64,000 nucleotides of DNA from Alteribacter keqinensis (GTDB lineage Bacteria; Bacillota; Bacilli; Bacillales; Salisediminibacteriaceae): positions 1,054,001 to 1,118,000 of the forward strand of contig NZ_RHIB01000001.1 in the NCBI RefSeq assembly GCF_003710255.1, in the 5' to 3' direction. Below the pieces are notes generated by a model. The model saw only the letters and a program-made list of their open reading frames with translations, searched no databases and was not told where the DNA came from. Within the stretch, counting starts at the first letter, position 1. Every line of letters begins with the position of its first letter. Below are positions 9,003 to 17,413 of this stretch, piece by piece. The position numbers and the translations under genes are program-made.

Positions 9003-9115
9003 ATTTCCGCTCATTGCACTTTCCGGGGGCGGTTCGATCCTCAGCGCTTTGCGCTTCCGGGGTCTTCCCGAACTCGCTTTTCCCGCAGGAGTGTCGCGTA
9101 TTCGCTCCAATCAAC
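9003..9115 (-). repeat. Bacillaceae intergenic repeat, near-canonical copy
   Basis: Read on the minus strand it runs gcgacactcctgcgggaaaa, then agaccccg, then a ggaaagtgcaatgagcg end just before aatcaaca. Both ends match the copy at 19796-19988, but this copy lacks the nested 75-bp module present there. Confidence 0.75.
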
Positions 9116-9184
9116 ACTTTTACTAAGTTAAAAATGACCTTTAATAAGACTTTTATCAAAAATGGAGTGGTGAATCTCTGCTGG

Positions 9185-9345
9185 AAGTGCATCAGCTGTG
9201 AACATTGACTTCATGAATAAGCAGCATGTTACTTCGACGCACAAGGATTCAGAAGATCACTCGCAGAGAAAGAAGCAGAAGTGTTTTTTTCGAGGAGGCT
9301 GATGTGGTGCCCGCGAAAAGCACTTTCCTGTAGCGGAACTTATTA
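9185..9345 (+). repeat. Second intergenic repeat copy containing the nested module
   Basis: Contains cttcatgaataa, acttcgacgca and a gcagagaaagaagcag block in the same order as in 19796-19988, then cgaggaggctgat and gcccgcg-aaagc typical of the canonical element. It lies only about 70 bp from the copy at 9003-9115 and in the opposite orientation. Confidence 0.65.
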
Positions 9346-9380
9346 TTGTATGAGCAAAAATCTTTGCGTAAAGAACGTTG

Positions 9381-9427
9381 AAAAGGCGACTCAAAAGGTA
9401 TATAAATACCTTTTTTGAGTCGCCTTT
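9381..9427 (-). terminator. Terminator of the DinG-type helicase gene
   Basis: Long inverted repeat (aaaggcgactcaaaaggtat and its near-complement) directly after the helicase stop codon on the minus strand, ending in a T run. Confidence 0.8.
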
Positions 9428-9431
9428 CTTG

Positions 9432-11363
9432 TTAATAGTTTATTTTCACTGGTAATGCGGATGAAATGTTTTCACAGTAAGCTTCATTTTCTCTTGATGA
9501 AACAATCAGATGAATAACACCCTCATCGGTGGCCGTCCGTATTAACCTTCCGACTCCCTGACGAAGCCTTAGAAGCATGTAAGGGATATCCACTTCCTCA
9601 AGCGGATGATTACTTTCCTGCCTCTTAGCTTTAAATACAGGGTCCACGGGCGGGAATGGAAGAGAAGCGATGATTACCTGATTAAGAGCCGATCCTGGTA
9701 TGTCAAGCCCCTCCCAAAGATGATAGGCGCAGAGCACTTGGTTTTCGTTGTTTTGAAACTTTTTCACCAGTTCACTGATCTCCTGATCTCCTTCAAAAAG
9801 GCAGGAAACTTCTGGTTTTTTCACAAAAAGCCAGTCACGAAACCGGTTCATTTCATCGGGAGAGGAAAATAAAACAAGGGATCCACCTTCGTTTTTAAAC
9901 GATTTATCTGCAATATGCTGCCACTTTTGTTCTTCTTCATCTGTGACAAAAGCATAAGCCGCCATTTTCTCGTTGTAATCAAAAGGAGAGTCTACTGTAA
10001 AGCCAATGCTCTTATCAATTCCCAGGCTTTGTGAAAAGAATGTGAAGTCGCCTTCTCTGGAAAGCGTAGCGGAAGAAAATACATAAGGGATTTTTTGAGA
10101 GAATACTTCTTTTTTCAAAACCTCTTCCACTAGTCTAGGCATGATAACAAGGGAGAACGTGTCTTTTGATTCTTCAACCCAGTAGATTCCTTCATTATCT
10201 TTTAGGAGAATATCGAGGCCGTAGGCATAAAACTCCAGGTACTCTTCAATCATCTTAAGGTGATATTCTTCGAGAACATACAACTCTGAATCAAAGACAA
10301 GCTGGTCCAGGAGACTGGCTGCATTTTTCTTCAGCTTTTCAGCAACCGCAAGCATTTCAGGTGTCCGGGGAACTTCTTTTCGATTGGATTCTTCCTGCAT
10401 TTTTGCTGATTCTTTCAGGATGTCGAACCATTCATCGTGTCCGGCTAATATATCTTCAATCAGGACCAGGGATTCTTCTCTTACATCCTGATTCAAATAA
10501 CCGGTAAGCACTGTGGTCAGTGTTTCAGCGTTAAAGCGGTAGGTGAGCCCTTTTTGCGCTGCAAACTCCAGTAAATGTCCTTCATCAAATACAACACAGC
10601 TTGCTTCCGGGAGTAGAGGAAGCTGTCCTTCCCGGGTTCTCGATTCTTTCGTCCAGACGTGTTCCATATAAAAATCGTGGGAGCAGATAACCAGGTCACC
10701 TGCACTGCGGTAGTGATTACGGTTAAGTGTCTGACCACAGCGGTGAAAATACTCACATGTAGAACACTGCTGGAGGGGGTCCCATGCTATTTTTTTCCAC
10801 TCACGATCAGAAATCCACGGGTACTCTTTCCTGTCCCCATAGGGCTTAAAGGAAGTCATAGAAGCACCTTGCTGATTTACAAAAGAAGGGATGTCATCAT
10901 AAACCTTCTCAATTTCTTCACTGTCCGTCTGGTCTATGATATTGTTCAGTTTTTTCACACATACATACTGTTCCCGGGCTTTTGCGAGTCGCACGTCAAT
11001 TTCCATGTTGAGAGCGTTTGATAGTTTTTCAATATCCCCGCCCGGTTTCACCAGCTGTTCGATTAATGTCTCATCTGCACAGGAAATGATGGCGGGTTTT
11101 CTCATGTATCTTGCATAGCAGATGGCGTAAACAAGGTACACGAGGGTTTTGCCTGTGCCGACTCCCGCCTCAGCGAAAATCACACTTTTATTTTTATATG
11201 CCTGTTCCAGCTGAAAGGCCATAAAGATTTGTTCATCACGAAGTTCAAACCCAAGGTCGGGCAGGATTTCGTAGAACACATCACCGATAAAGTCACCGAG
11301 TTCATCGAAAAAGTGACCGTTTTTTGATTGGGGAAACGGAAGTGCTGCTGTTTTTTTCATCAT
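9432..11363 (-). CDS. DinG/YoaA-type ATP-dependent helicase
   Basis: 643 residues, superfamily 2 iron-sulphur helicase. Walker A is AGVGTGKT (about residue 65). The cysteines that hold the 4Fe-4S cluster are in QYVCVKK and CSTCEYFHRCGQT, between motifs I and II. Walker B is DEGH. Later motifs are FSSATLS, LVLFSSPDEM and the motif VI region LRQGVGRLIRTATDEG. Such enzymes unwind DNA 5' to 3' in repair and R-loop removal. It lacks the N-terminal DnaQ-like exonuclease found in the B. subtilis protein called DinG, so it is closer to the YoaA-like type. The start ATG at 11363 has aaggac 9-10 nt upstream. Monocistronic, terminator at 9381-9427; no LexA box was seen in the short upstream gap. Confidence 0.85.
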   Translation of the reverse strand: MMKKTAALPFPQSKNGHFFDELGDFIGDVFYEILPDLGFELRDEQIFMAFQLEQAYKNKSVIFAEAGVGTGKTLVYLVYAICYARYMRKPAIISCADETLIEQLVKPGGDIEKLSNALNMEIDVRLAKAREQYVCVKKLNNIIDQTDSEEIEKVYDDIPSFVNQQGASMTSFKPYGDRKEYPWISDREWKKIAWDPLQQCSTCEYFHRCGQTLNRNHYRSAGDLVICSHDFYMEHVWTKESRTREGQLPLLPEASCVVFDEGHLLEFAAQKGLTYRFNAETLTTVLTGYLNQDVREESLVLIEDILAGHDEWFDILKESAKMQEESNRKEVPRTPEMLAVAEKLKKNAASLLDQLVFDSELYVLEEYHLKMIEEYLEFYAYGLDILLKDNEGIYWVEESKDTFSLVIMPRLVEEVLKKEVFSQKIPYVFSSATLSREGDFTFFSQSLGIDKSIGFTVDSPFDYNEKMAAYAFVTDEEEQKWQHIADKSFKNEGGSLVLFSSPDEMNRFRDWLFVKKPEVSCLFEGDQEISELVKKFQNNENQVLCAYHLWEGLDIPGSALNQVIIASLPFPPVDPVFKAKRQESNHPLEEVDIPYMLLRLRQGVGRLIRTATDEGVIHLIVSSRENEAYCENISSALPVKINY

Positions 11364-11435
11364 TTATTTTCAGTCCTTATTTACAAAGTTATGCCAACTT
11401 TAAATGATAGCAGAAAGAAGGACTTTTGGATATTG

Positions 11436-12347
11436 TTATATCAAGAAAGTGGAGAAGTCACTTGCTACATAGGTGTTAGGAAATAAAGCACGGGCTTCCT
11501 CAGCCAGGATATGAGAGTCCTGATAACGCGGGCTGATATGGGTGAGAATCAATTGTCTCACACCAGCTTCTTTTGCTAAGGCTGCTGCCTGAGAAGCTGT
11601 ACTGTGGAAGTAGGCTTGGGCCAAGGCTTCCTCACTTTTTGCAAAAGTTGATTCATGAACGAGTGTATCCACGTCGCTTGCAAGAGGAAATAGATTTTTT
11701 GTATGCCGGGTGTCTCCTAAAATCGTAACAGATTTCCCTTTTTGGGGAGGACCGATAAACTCCTTGCCATTTACCGTACGTCCATCAGGCAGTGTAACTT
11801 CCCGGGCGCTCTTCAGTTCTTTTAAATGGGGGCCGGAAGGTATTCCAGCTTTTGTTACTTTATCCATCAATAAAGAACCGGGCGTGTCCCGTTGTTCCAC
11901 ACGAAAGCCTAAAGACAAAACGCCATGGTCGAGGGTACCGACTGTTACCTTTGCATCTTCCCCATTAAACAGGACTCCTGTTTCATTAACCTCTAGAACT
12001 TCCAAAGAGTAGGTAAGAAAAGTTTGGCTGACTGATAAAGCAGATTCGATAAAAGCACTCACCCCTTTTGGGGCATATATGGTTAAAGGTGTCGTTGCAC
12101 CCTGGAATGACCTGCTTGATAAAAGACCAGGCAGGCCGTATAGATGATCCCCATGGGTATGAGTAATGAAGATTTTATTTATCTTCGTAATTTTAACTGA
12201 CGAGTGAAGGATCTGATGCTGGGTTGCTTCCCCGCAGTCAAAAAGCCACATGTTGTTTTCTTTATTCATTAGATGCAGAACAATTGAAGTCACATTTCGT
12301 TCTTTTGACGGGACGCCCGCCCCTGTACCTAAAAATGTCAGTTTCAC
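11436..12347 (-). CDS. rnz: Ribonuclease Z (tRNA 3' endonuclease)
   Basis: 303 residues; metallo-beta-lactamase fold that cuts the 3' trailer from tRNA precursors lacking encoded CCA. The N terminus is MKLTFLGTGAGVPSKERN and the zinc motif is HTHGDH with His63, His65, Asp67 and His68, the same numbering as in the characterised B. subtilis enzyme. Further ligands are in GDTRHTKN, VHESTF and LTHISPRY. The start codon is GTG with gaaagaggt upstream. It is divergent from the HtrA-like protease gene, with about 150 bp between the two starts. Confidence 0.95.
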   Translation of the reverse strand: MKLTFLGTGAGVPSKERNVTSIVLHLMNKENNMWLFDCGEATQHQILHSSVKITKINKIFITHTHGDHLYGLPGLLSSRSFQGATTPLTIYAPKGVSAFIESALSVSQTFLTYSLEVLEVNETGVLFNGEDAKVTVGTLDHGVLSLGFRVEQRDTPGSLLMDKVTKAGIPSGPHLKELKSAREVTLPDGRTVNGKEFIGPPQKGKSVTILGDTRHTKNLFPLASDVDTLVHESTFAKSEEALAQAYFHSTASQAAALAKEAGVRQLILTHISPRYQDSHILAEEARALFPNTYVASDFSTFLI

Positions 12348-12497
12348 GTCAGGTACCTCTCTTTCAACATACTTTTCATATAAAAGGGTGATATTCCTGT
12401 GATGATTATGGCCGAAAATGCCTGCTCATTCAACTTTGTATGGAAGGACCAGCAAGCTTTTAACTCCTCAATTTGAATGCTATGATAAAAAAACAGA

Positions 12498-13322
12498 GTG
12501 GGAGGGGGATTTCCTATTACATACCGTGAAGACAAAGATACTAATCATCATGAAGAAGAAGAGCGTCCGTTTTTTGATGGCGAACGGTACTATACCAAAG
12601 AGGAATTTTTTAATCCTGAAGACGAGGATGAGGAGCCGGAAGTTAGGAGGGGGAAGGGAAAAGGATTCAGGACTTTAATCGCAGTCCTCCTTGTCATGGT
12701 GCTCATAGGCAATGTTTTTGCATTCCTTCCAAGATTAATTAATATTCCGGCAATGGAATTTTTACAGACTTCAAGGGAATTGTCTCAAAACGAGCAGGTT
12801 CAGCTTTACAAAGAATCTGTTGTCGTTGTGAGAGGGGGAGACAGTAAAGGCACTGGCTTTTTATTCTCTGAAGATGGTTATATCATGACCAATGACCATG
12901 TGGTGGCCAATCAACGTGTGGTGTCTGTCTCTTTTGAAGATGGCAGCAGGTATCAGGCGGAAGTTATCCACCGCAACGAAGAGCTGGATATAGCCGTACT
13001 GAATATTGACCTTGAAGTGTCTGACCGTTCTTATTTTACGTTTTCAGACAGCTGGGTAGAAGGGGAAGACGTATACGTGATTGGAAACCCGTTGTTCTTT
13101 AACTTTATAGCCAACGAAGGACAGCTGATTGGTGCGAGAAGTGACGGTATCCTCATGCTCGATGCGCCGGTTTACCGTGGTAACAGCGGCAGTCCGGTCA
13201 TTAATCAAGATGGGGATGTCACCGGGGTTATTTATGCCACCACCAGGACTGAACATGATGGAGAAAACAGGAGAGTTGGGTTAATCGTACCTTCAGAACT
13301 TTTTCTTGATGAAATTGATTAA
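12498..13322 (+). CDS. Membrane-anchored HtrA-like serine protease without PDZ domain
   Basis: About 270 residues: a charged cytoplasmic tail (many Glu/Asp), one transmembrane helix (about residues 59-79, TLIAVLLVMVLIGNVFAFL), then a trypsin-fold domain facing outward. The catalytic triad is His in MTNDHVV, Asp in ELDIAVLN and Ser in RGNSGSPV. The chain stops right after the protease domain, so the PDZ domain of HtrA/DegP is missing. The start is uncertain: the only good ribosome binding site (ggaggggga, 12501-12509) lies inside the frame after the GTG at 12498, and the first possible initiator behind it is ATT at 12516 with 6-nt spacing. It probably has a role in envelope protein quality control. 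Confidence 0.82.
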   Translation: MGGGFPITYREDKDTNHHEEEERPFFDGERYYTKEEFFNPEDEDEEPEVRRGKGKGFRTLIAVLLVMVLIGNVFAFLPRLINIPAMEFLQTSRELSQNEQVQLYKESVVVVRGGDSKGTGFLFSEDGYIMTNDHVVANQRVVSVSFEDGSRYQAEVIHRNEELDIAVLNIDLEVSDRSYFTFSDSWVEGEDVYVIGNPLFFNFIANEGQLIGARSDGILMLDAPVYRGNSGSPVINQDGDVTGVIYATTRTEHDGENRRVGLIVPSELFLDEID

Positions 13323-13433
13323 AAGAATGAAGAGGCTCTTAAATGTCCAAAAGTAGATTGGCAATGGCACGGCACCGCTGCTCGTCCAACACGAGAAGGG
13401 CTTTCAAAAGAGGGCAGCGGTTCCGCTCATTGC

Positions 13434-13484
13434 TTCGAGGTTGACCCAAAAGGTAAAAAACGACCTTTTGGGTCAACCTCTTCG
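13434..13484. terminator. Bidirectional terminator between protease and yihY genes
   Basis: Stem gaggttgacccaaaaggt with its exact complement, separated by about 8 nt. The genes converge here. The same stem sequence recurs at 15617-15653. Confidence 0.8.
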
Positions 13485-13485
13485 T

Positions 13486-14346
13486 TTATCTAAATAGGTT
13501 CATTTTCTTTTCTTCCTGCAGAGAATGATCTGCCGCTTTTCTTCTGTGAAGGATGGCGTTAATTTCTCCGCCAACTACAAGGATAATACCGGTAATGAAA
13601 AACCAGAGCATCAGGATGACTACACCGCCAAGACTTCCGTAGGTGGCAGTATAGTTGCCAAAATTACTTACATAAAAAGAAAATCCAAAAGAAACAAGCT
13701 GCCAGCTGATTGTGGCAAATACAGCCCCCGGTATTGCGTGCCTGAAGGGCTTATATTTGTTTGGAGCGTAGTGATATAGTGCTGTGAGAATCACCGCTAT
13801 CACGATAATACTCACTACCCACCTTAGTATTCGGATTAATTGTTCCGTTTCAGGGGGAAGGGTAATGTAGGAGCTCACAAATGTGATAATGACGTCCCCG
13901 AATATGGGAAGAGCCAGAGCAAGAACGAGTGCGAAAACAATACAGATGGTAAGAACAATTGAAAGGAAACGCGCCTTTAAAAATGATCTTGTTTCTTTAA
14001 CATTATAGGCGTTGTTCTGGGCTTGGATAAATGCATTGACAGCCAGAGATGCCGTCCAAATAGTTCCGATAATTCCGATAGTCAGTAAGCCGCCCCTTTC
14101 CGTTGAGACCACGTCTACGACCGTCTCCTCAAAAATCGTTGCTGTTTCGTCCGGCATTACACTCTGTAAAACACTGATTGCTGTTTCCGGCTGGATATTT
14201 AAATAGGGAATGATCGATAATAGTAACACCATCAGGGGAACAGCAGATAATAGGTAATAATAGGCTTGTGCTGCAGCGAGCAGAGGGACATCGTCTTTTT
14301 GAAATTCGTTAATAAGTTCTTTAAAAAAGGAAATTGTCTGTTTCAT
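13486..14346 (-). CDS. YihY/BrkB-family inner membrane protein
   Basis: 286 residues, about six transmembrane helices (for example PLMVLLLSIIPYL, IGIIGTIWTASLAVNAFI, VVSIIVIAVILTALY, VVILMLWFFITGIILVVGGEINAIL). The N-terminal AAAQAYYYLLSAVPLMVL and the C-terminal GEINAIL are hallmarks of the YihY family, once called tRNA-processing RNase BN by mistake. The function is not established; transport is suspected. The frame opens at GTG 14358, but that region contains the ribosome binding site (tggagg) for the ATG at 14346, which I take as the start. Confidence 0.9.
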   Translation of the reverse strand: MKQTISFFKELINEFQKDDVPLLAAAQAYYYLLSAVPLMVLLLSIIPYLNIQPETAISVLQSVMPDETATIFEETVVDVVSTERGGLLTIGIIGTIWTASLAVNAFIQAQNNAYNVKETRSFLKARFLSIVLTICIVFALVLALALPIFGDVIITFVSSYITLPPETEQLIRILRWVVSIIVIAVILTALYHYAPNKYKPFRHAIPGAVFATISWQLVSFGFSFYVSNFGNYTATYGSLGGVVILMLWFFITGIILVVGGEINAILHRRKAADHSLQEEKKMNLFR

Positions 14347-14427
14347 AGGGGCCTCCACTCAGATATTTGTATGTTCCCTGATTATATCCCCTTTGCCGGA
14401 AGACGTTAATCATCGAGCCTGCTGATA

Positions 14428-14456
14428 TTGACAACTCGGACTCTGATACTTATAAT
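14428..14456 (+). promoter_or_regulatory. Consensus sigma-A promoter of rlmN paralogue
   Basis: TTGACA (14428-14433), 17-nt spacer, TATAAT (14451-14456). Both hexamers match the consensus perfectly. The ATG follows about 72 bp later. Confidence 0.9.
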
Positions 14457-14527
14457 TGAATATTTGTAGGCGTATGTAGTGATAATGGATAAATATAGAT
14501 ATATTTTGTTTGAAATGAGGGTTTCTT

Positions 14528-15604
14528 ATGACAAAACCATCCATTTATGGATTAACATTTGAGCAGCTGACAGACTGGCTTGTAGATAAGGGGCACAAAA
14601 AGTTTCGTGCACAGCAGGTTTGGGACTGGCTTTATAAAAAACGCGTGAAAGATTTTTCTGAAATGAAAAATGTAAATAAAGAGTGCCGTGCTCTTTTAGA
14701 GGAACACTTTGCGATTCAGACACTCGAGGTTCATTCAAAGCAGGAATCCCGTGACGGAACAATGAAGTTTCTGTTTAAGCTTCAGGATGGGAACCTGATT
14801 GAAACGGTTCTTATGAAGTTTAGTTATGGACTGTCTGTATGTGTAACCACTCAGGTTGGCTGTAACATCGGGTGCAGTTTCTGTGCCAGCGGCCTGCTTT
14901 CAAAAAGCAGAGACCTCACGAGTGGGGAAATCGTTGAACAGATCATGAATGTTCAGCACGCACTGGATGCTCGTGAAAATGAAGAGCGGGTAAGTCATAT
15001 CGTTGTAATGGGAATCGGAGAGCCATTTGATAACTTTGATAACCTAATGGACTTCCTTCACGTTGTTAACGATGATAAAGGACTTGCAATTGGTGCCCGT
15101 CATATCACTGTTTCTACGAGCGGAATTATTAAAAAGATTTATGAATTTGCCGATCAGAAGCTCCAGGTCAATCTTGCCCTTTCTCTTCATGCACCAAATG
15201 ATGAGCTTAGAACAAGGATTATGAAAATCAATAAAGGACAGCCGATCAAGCCGTTAATGGAAGCTGTTGATTATTACCTTGAGACAACCAACCGGCGGAT
15301 TACGTTCGAGTATATTCTTTTAAAAGGGGTAAATGATACTCCAGAGGTTGCCCAGCAGCTTGCAGATCTTATAAAGGATAAGAAGAGGCTGTCGTATGTA
15401 AACCTGATTCCATACAATCCGGTTGATGAGCATATTCAATATGAACAAAGTGAAAAAGAAGCTATACTGCGTTTTTATGACACGCTGAAAAAGAACGGTA
15501 TTCAGTGCGGTATCCGTCATGAACAAGGATCCGATATCGATGCTGCCTGCGGTCAGCTGAGAAGTAAGCAGATTAAAAAGGATAAAGAGAAATCAAAAGC
15601 ATAA
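14528..15604 (+). CDS. rlmN: 23S rRNA/tRNA adenine-C2 methyltransferase RlmN
   Basis: 358 residues, radical SAM enzyme that methylates C2 of A2503 in 23S rRNA (and A37 of some tRNAs). The cluster motif CNIGCSFC gives Cys112, Cys116 and Cys119. The SAM motif is MGIGEPFDN. The methyl-carrying Cys is Cys341 in DIDAACGQL. After the cluster the chain reads [16 protein letters not shown], as in lactobacillus-type RlmN, whereas the B. subtilis and staphylococcal enzymes read ASTLGGLKRNLEAGEI. The gene is also not beside rsmB, stp or prkC, where the housekeeping copy normally lies. It may therefore be a second, horizontally acquired copy. It keeps GIGEP, so Cfr is unlikely. Confidence 0.9.
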   Translation: MTKPSIYGLTFEQLTDWLVDKGHKKFRAQQVWDWLYKKRVKDFSEMKNVNKECRALLEEHFAIQTLEVHSKQESRDGTMKFLFKLQDGNLIETVLMKFSYGLSVCVTTQVGCNIGCSFCASGLLSKSRDLTSGEIVEQIMNVQHALDARENEERVSHIVVMGIGEPFDNFDNLMDFLHVVNDDKGLAIGARHITVSTSGIIKKIYEFADQKLQVNLALSLHAPNDELRTRIMKINKGQPIKPLMEAVDYYLETTNRRITFEYILLKGVNDTPEVAQQLADLIKDKKRLSYVNLIPYNPVDEHIQYEQSEKEAILRFYDTLKKNGIQCGIRHEQGSDIDAACGQLRSKQIKKDKEKSKA

Positions 15605-15616
15605 TTCGATATTGAT

Positions 15617-15656
15617 AGAGGTTGACCCAAAAGGTATTCGGGGTCAACCTCTTACT
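15617..15656. terminator. Terminator between rlmN and two small minus-strand genes
   Basis: Stem agaggttgaccc / gggtcaacctct (arms 15617-15628 and 15641-15652) lies between convergent genes. It shares the sequence gaggttgacccaaaaggt with the terminator at 13434-13484. The T tail is weak. Confidence 0.65.
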
Positions 15657-15658
15657 GT

Positions 15659-15760
15659 TTACTGCTGATCGCTCTCGGGCTGTTTAATGTCTTTTTTAGG
15701 TGTCTGTGGAAGTGTCTGTTTGTTTTTGTCCCTTGCTTTTTGTTTTCTGGCTCTTCCCAT
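15659..15760 (-). CDS. Tiny basic protein resembling the N terminus of YfhD
   Basis: 33 residues, start ATG at 15760 behind a strong ribosome binding site (acggaggtaa). The N-terminal stretch GRARKQKARDKNKQ-LPQTPK has the pattern I associate with YfhD-family small proteins of spore formers, but the longer acidic C-terminal part of that family is missing here. It follows the 46-residue gene at 15775-15915 by 14 nt, so the two form an operon. Highly charged and hydrophilic, like small spore proteins. The family link is from memory and tentative. Confidence 0.55.
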   Translation of the reverse strand: MGRARKQKARDKNKQTLPQTPKKDIKQPESDQQ

Positions 15761-15774
15761 GTACATTACCTCCG

Positions 15775-15915
15775 TTAATCTGTGTTTTTAATTGTTGTAT
15801 TTTTTTTGCTTGGCAGGCTGTGACTGTGATCCCTTTTTCCCTGCCGTTTATTATTTCGCTCCGTTTTTTCCTTGCGCTGGTTGAATTGCTCTACAAATTC
15901 GTGCGTGTCAGTCAT
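15775..15915 (-). CDS. Small hydrophilic basic protein, possibly spore-associated
   Basis: 46 residues, ATG at 15915 with a near-perfect ribosome binding site (ggaggaggag, about 6 nt upstream). The composition is dominated by Lys, Arg, Asn, Gln, Ser and Thr (EQFNQRKEKTERNNKRQGKR), with no hydrophobic core, as in small acid-soluble and other minor spore proteins. First gene of a two-gene unit with 15659-15760. No confident family. Confidence 0.55.
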   Translation of the reverse strand: MTDTHEFVEQFNQRKEKTERNNKRQGKRDHSHSLPSKKNTTIKNTD

Positions 15916-16177
15916 CGTTACTCCTCCTCCAATGTGATACAGTCTTAAGATTCCACCCTCTCAATGTGTAATACAGGTAGTTAGTGCCAGATCGTTATTA
16001 TTCGGCAAAACTAGTCATTGATGCGCGCTTGTCCACGTGAGAAAATCACTGTAAATCATTTCATTTTTCAATAGTCTCAAATCGGAGTGTTTTGTTTTCA
16101 ATATTCGACGTTCTCGGGATATGACCAGCCAAATATAATTAGAAAACGAATTTTTGCAGGTGGGAAGGGGGAGGTTT
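15916..16177. other. Divergent promoter region upstream of doeA
   Basis: No gene. A TATAAT hexamer lies at about 16134-16139, roughly 40 bp before the doeA ATG, with only a weak -35 (ttctcg) 17 nt earlier. Confidence 0.4.
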
Positions 16178-17383
16178 ATGCTTCCTTTTGATGTAAGCGA
16201 GTACCAGGGCCGGATTAAACAGACGAGAACTTTAATGGAAAAAGAGGGAATTGATTTACTGCTCATTACGGATCCGGCCAACATGAACTATCTTAGCGGA
16301 TATGATGCGTGGTCATTCTATGTTCATCAGATGCTCATTATCGATATCCATGATTCTCAGCCTGTATGGGTAGGACGGTTTATGGATGCACCTGCTGCCA
16401 AAGTAACCACGTGGATGCATGAAGCGAATATAATCGGTTACCCCGATATTTATGTCCACTCAGATTTACTGCACCCAATGGCATTTATAGCAGAAGTCCT
16501 TCGGAAAAGAGGAAATCAGGCAAGCCGGATCGGCGTTGAAATGGATCATTATTATTTTTCGGCCAAAGCATTCGAAGAACTGAAAAAAGCACTTCCGGAT
16601 GCCCGCTTTCAAAGTGCCGATCTCTTAGTAAACCGTGTGCGGATGGTAAAGTCAGATCAGGAACTTGAATACATGAAAAAGGCGGGGAAACTCGCTGAAC
16701 TTGCGATGTTTAACGGTGTTCAGACCATACGTACAGGAAATCGTGAATGTGATGCGGCTGCGATGATTTATTATCATATGATCGCAGGAACGAAAGAATG
16801 GGGCGGTGACTACCCGGCTATCGTCCCACTTCTTCCTACAGGAGAAAACACATCCATTCCCCACCTTACCTGGACAGACCGGAAGTTTCAGGAAGGAGAA
16901 GCTGTTATTGTGGAACTCGCAGGCTGCTGCAAGCGGTATCACGTGCCATTGGCAAGAACCATTGCCATCGGACCTCCTTCTCAGGATCTCCTGAGGATTT
17001 CATCCATTGCGACAGAAGGGATTAACCGTGTACTTGATGAAATCAAACCAGGAATGACATGCGGTGATGTCGAGGCTGTATGGCGGATGAGCCTTCAGAA
17101 ACATGGCATTGCAAAAGAATCCAGGCTCGGTTATTCCGTAGGCTTAAATTACCCTCCCGACTGGGGAGAGCATACAGCAAGTATCAGAAAAGGGGATCAG
17201 ACGGTACTTCAGCCGAACATGACTTTTCATATTATCCCGGGATTATGGTTTGAGCGGTCCGGTGTTGAAATCAGTGAAACAATCCGTGTAACAGAAACAG
17301 GGTGTGAAACGCTTGCAAACTACTCAAGGGAATTGATCATTAATTCTCCGTATGTGATAGAAGAGCATGGAGAAATCAGTTAA
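16178..17383 (+). CDS. doeA: Ectoine hydrolase (DoeA/EutD type)
   Basis: 401 residues, creatinase/M24 pita-bread fold. DoeA opens the ectoine ring to N-acetyl-diaminobutyrate, the first step in using the compatible solute as a nutrient. Diagnostic stretches are LLPTGENTSIPHLTW, VELAGCCKRYHVPLART and GLNYPPDWGEHTAS. In the VELAG...VPLART segment the Asp ligands of ordinary M24 metallopeptidases are Glu and Pro, as in DoeA/EutD, which works without the usual metal pair. The frame opens at TTG 16154, but the ribosome binding site (gggaagggggagg) lies between it and the ATG at 16178, so 16178 is the start. It is followed 30 nt later by a PLP enzyme. doeB, doeC, doeD and an ectoine transporter are not in the window. 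Confidence 0.88.
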   Translation: MLPFDVSEYQGRIKQTRTLMEKEGIDLLLITDPANMNYLSGYDAWSFYVHQMLIIDIHDSQPVWVGRFMDAPAAKVTTWMHEANIIGYPDIYVHSDLLHPMAFIAEVLRKRGNQASRIGVEMDHYYFSAKAFEELKKALPDARFQSADLLVNRVRMVKSDQELEYMKKAGKLAELAMFNGVQTIRTGNRECDAAAMIYYHMIAGTKEWGGDYPAIVPLLPTGENTSIPHLTWTDRKFQEGEAVIVELAGCCKRYHVPLARTIAIGPPSQDLLRISSIATEGINRVLDEIKPGMTCGDVEAVWRMSLQKHGIAKESRLGYSVGLNYPPDWGEHTASIRKGDQTVLQPNMTFHIIPGLWFERSGVEISETIRVTETGCETLANYSRELIINSPYVIEEHGEIS

Positions 17384-17413
17384 AGATAATTCTTTCACCA
17401 GGGGGCGTTGAGT

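Noticed and set aside
9014-9208. Short open frames inside the intergenic repeats
   Set aside because: They span GC-rich repeat sequence on both strands and lack ribosome binding sites; similar frames arise in every repeat copy.
14528-15604. Cfr-type antibiotic resistance methyltransferase
   Set aside because: The enzyme keeps MGIGEP and overall RlmN layout; Cfr has MGMGEA and a different N-terminal part.
16154-17383. Ordinary Xaa-Pro aminopeptidase assignment for the M24-fold gene
   Set aside because: The metal-binding Asp positions are replaced and the DoeA-specific stretches are present, so ectoine hydrolase is the better call.
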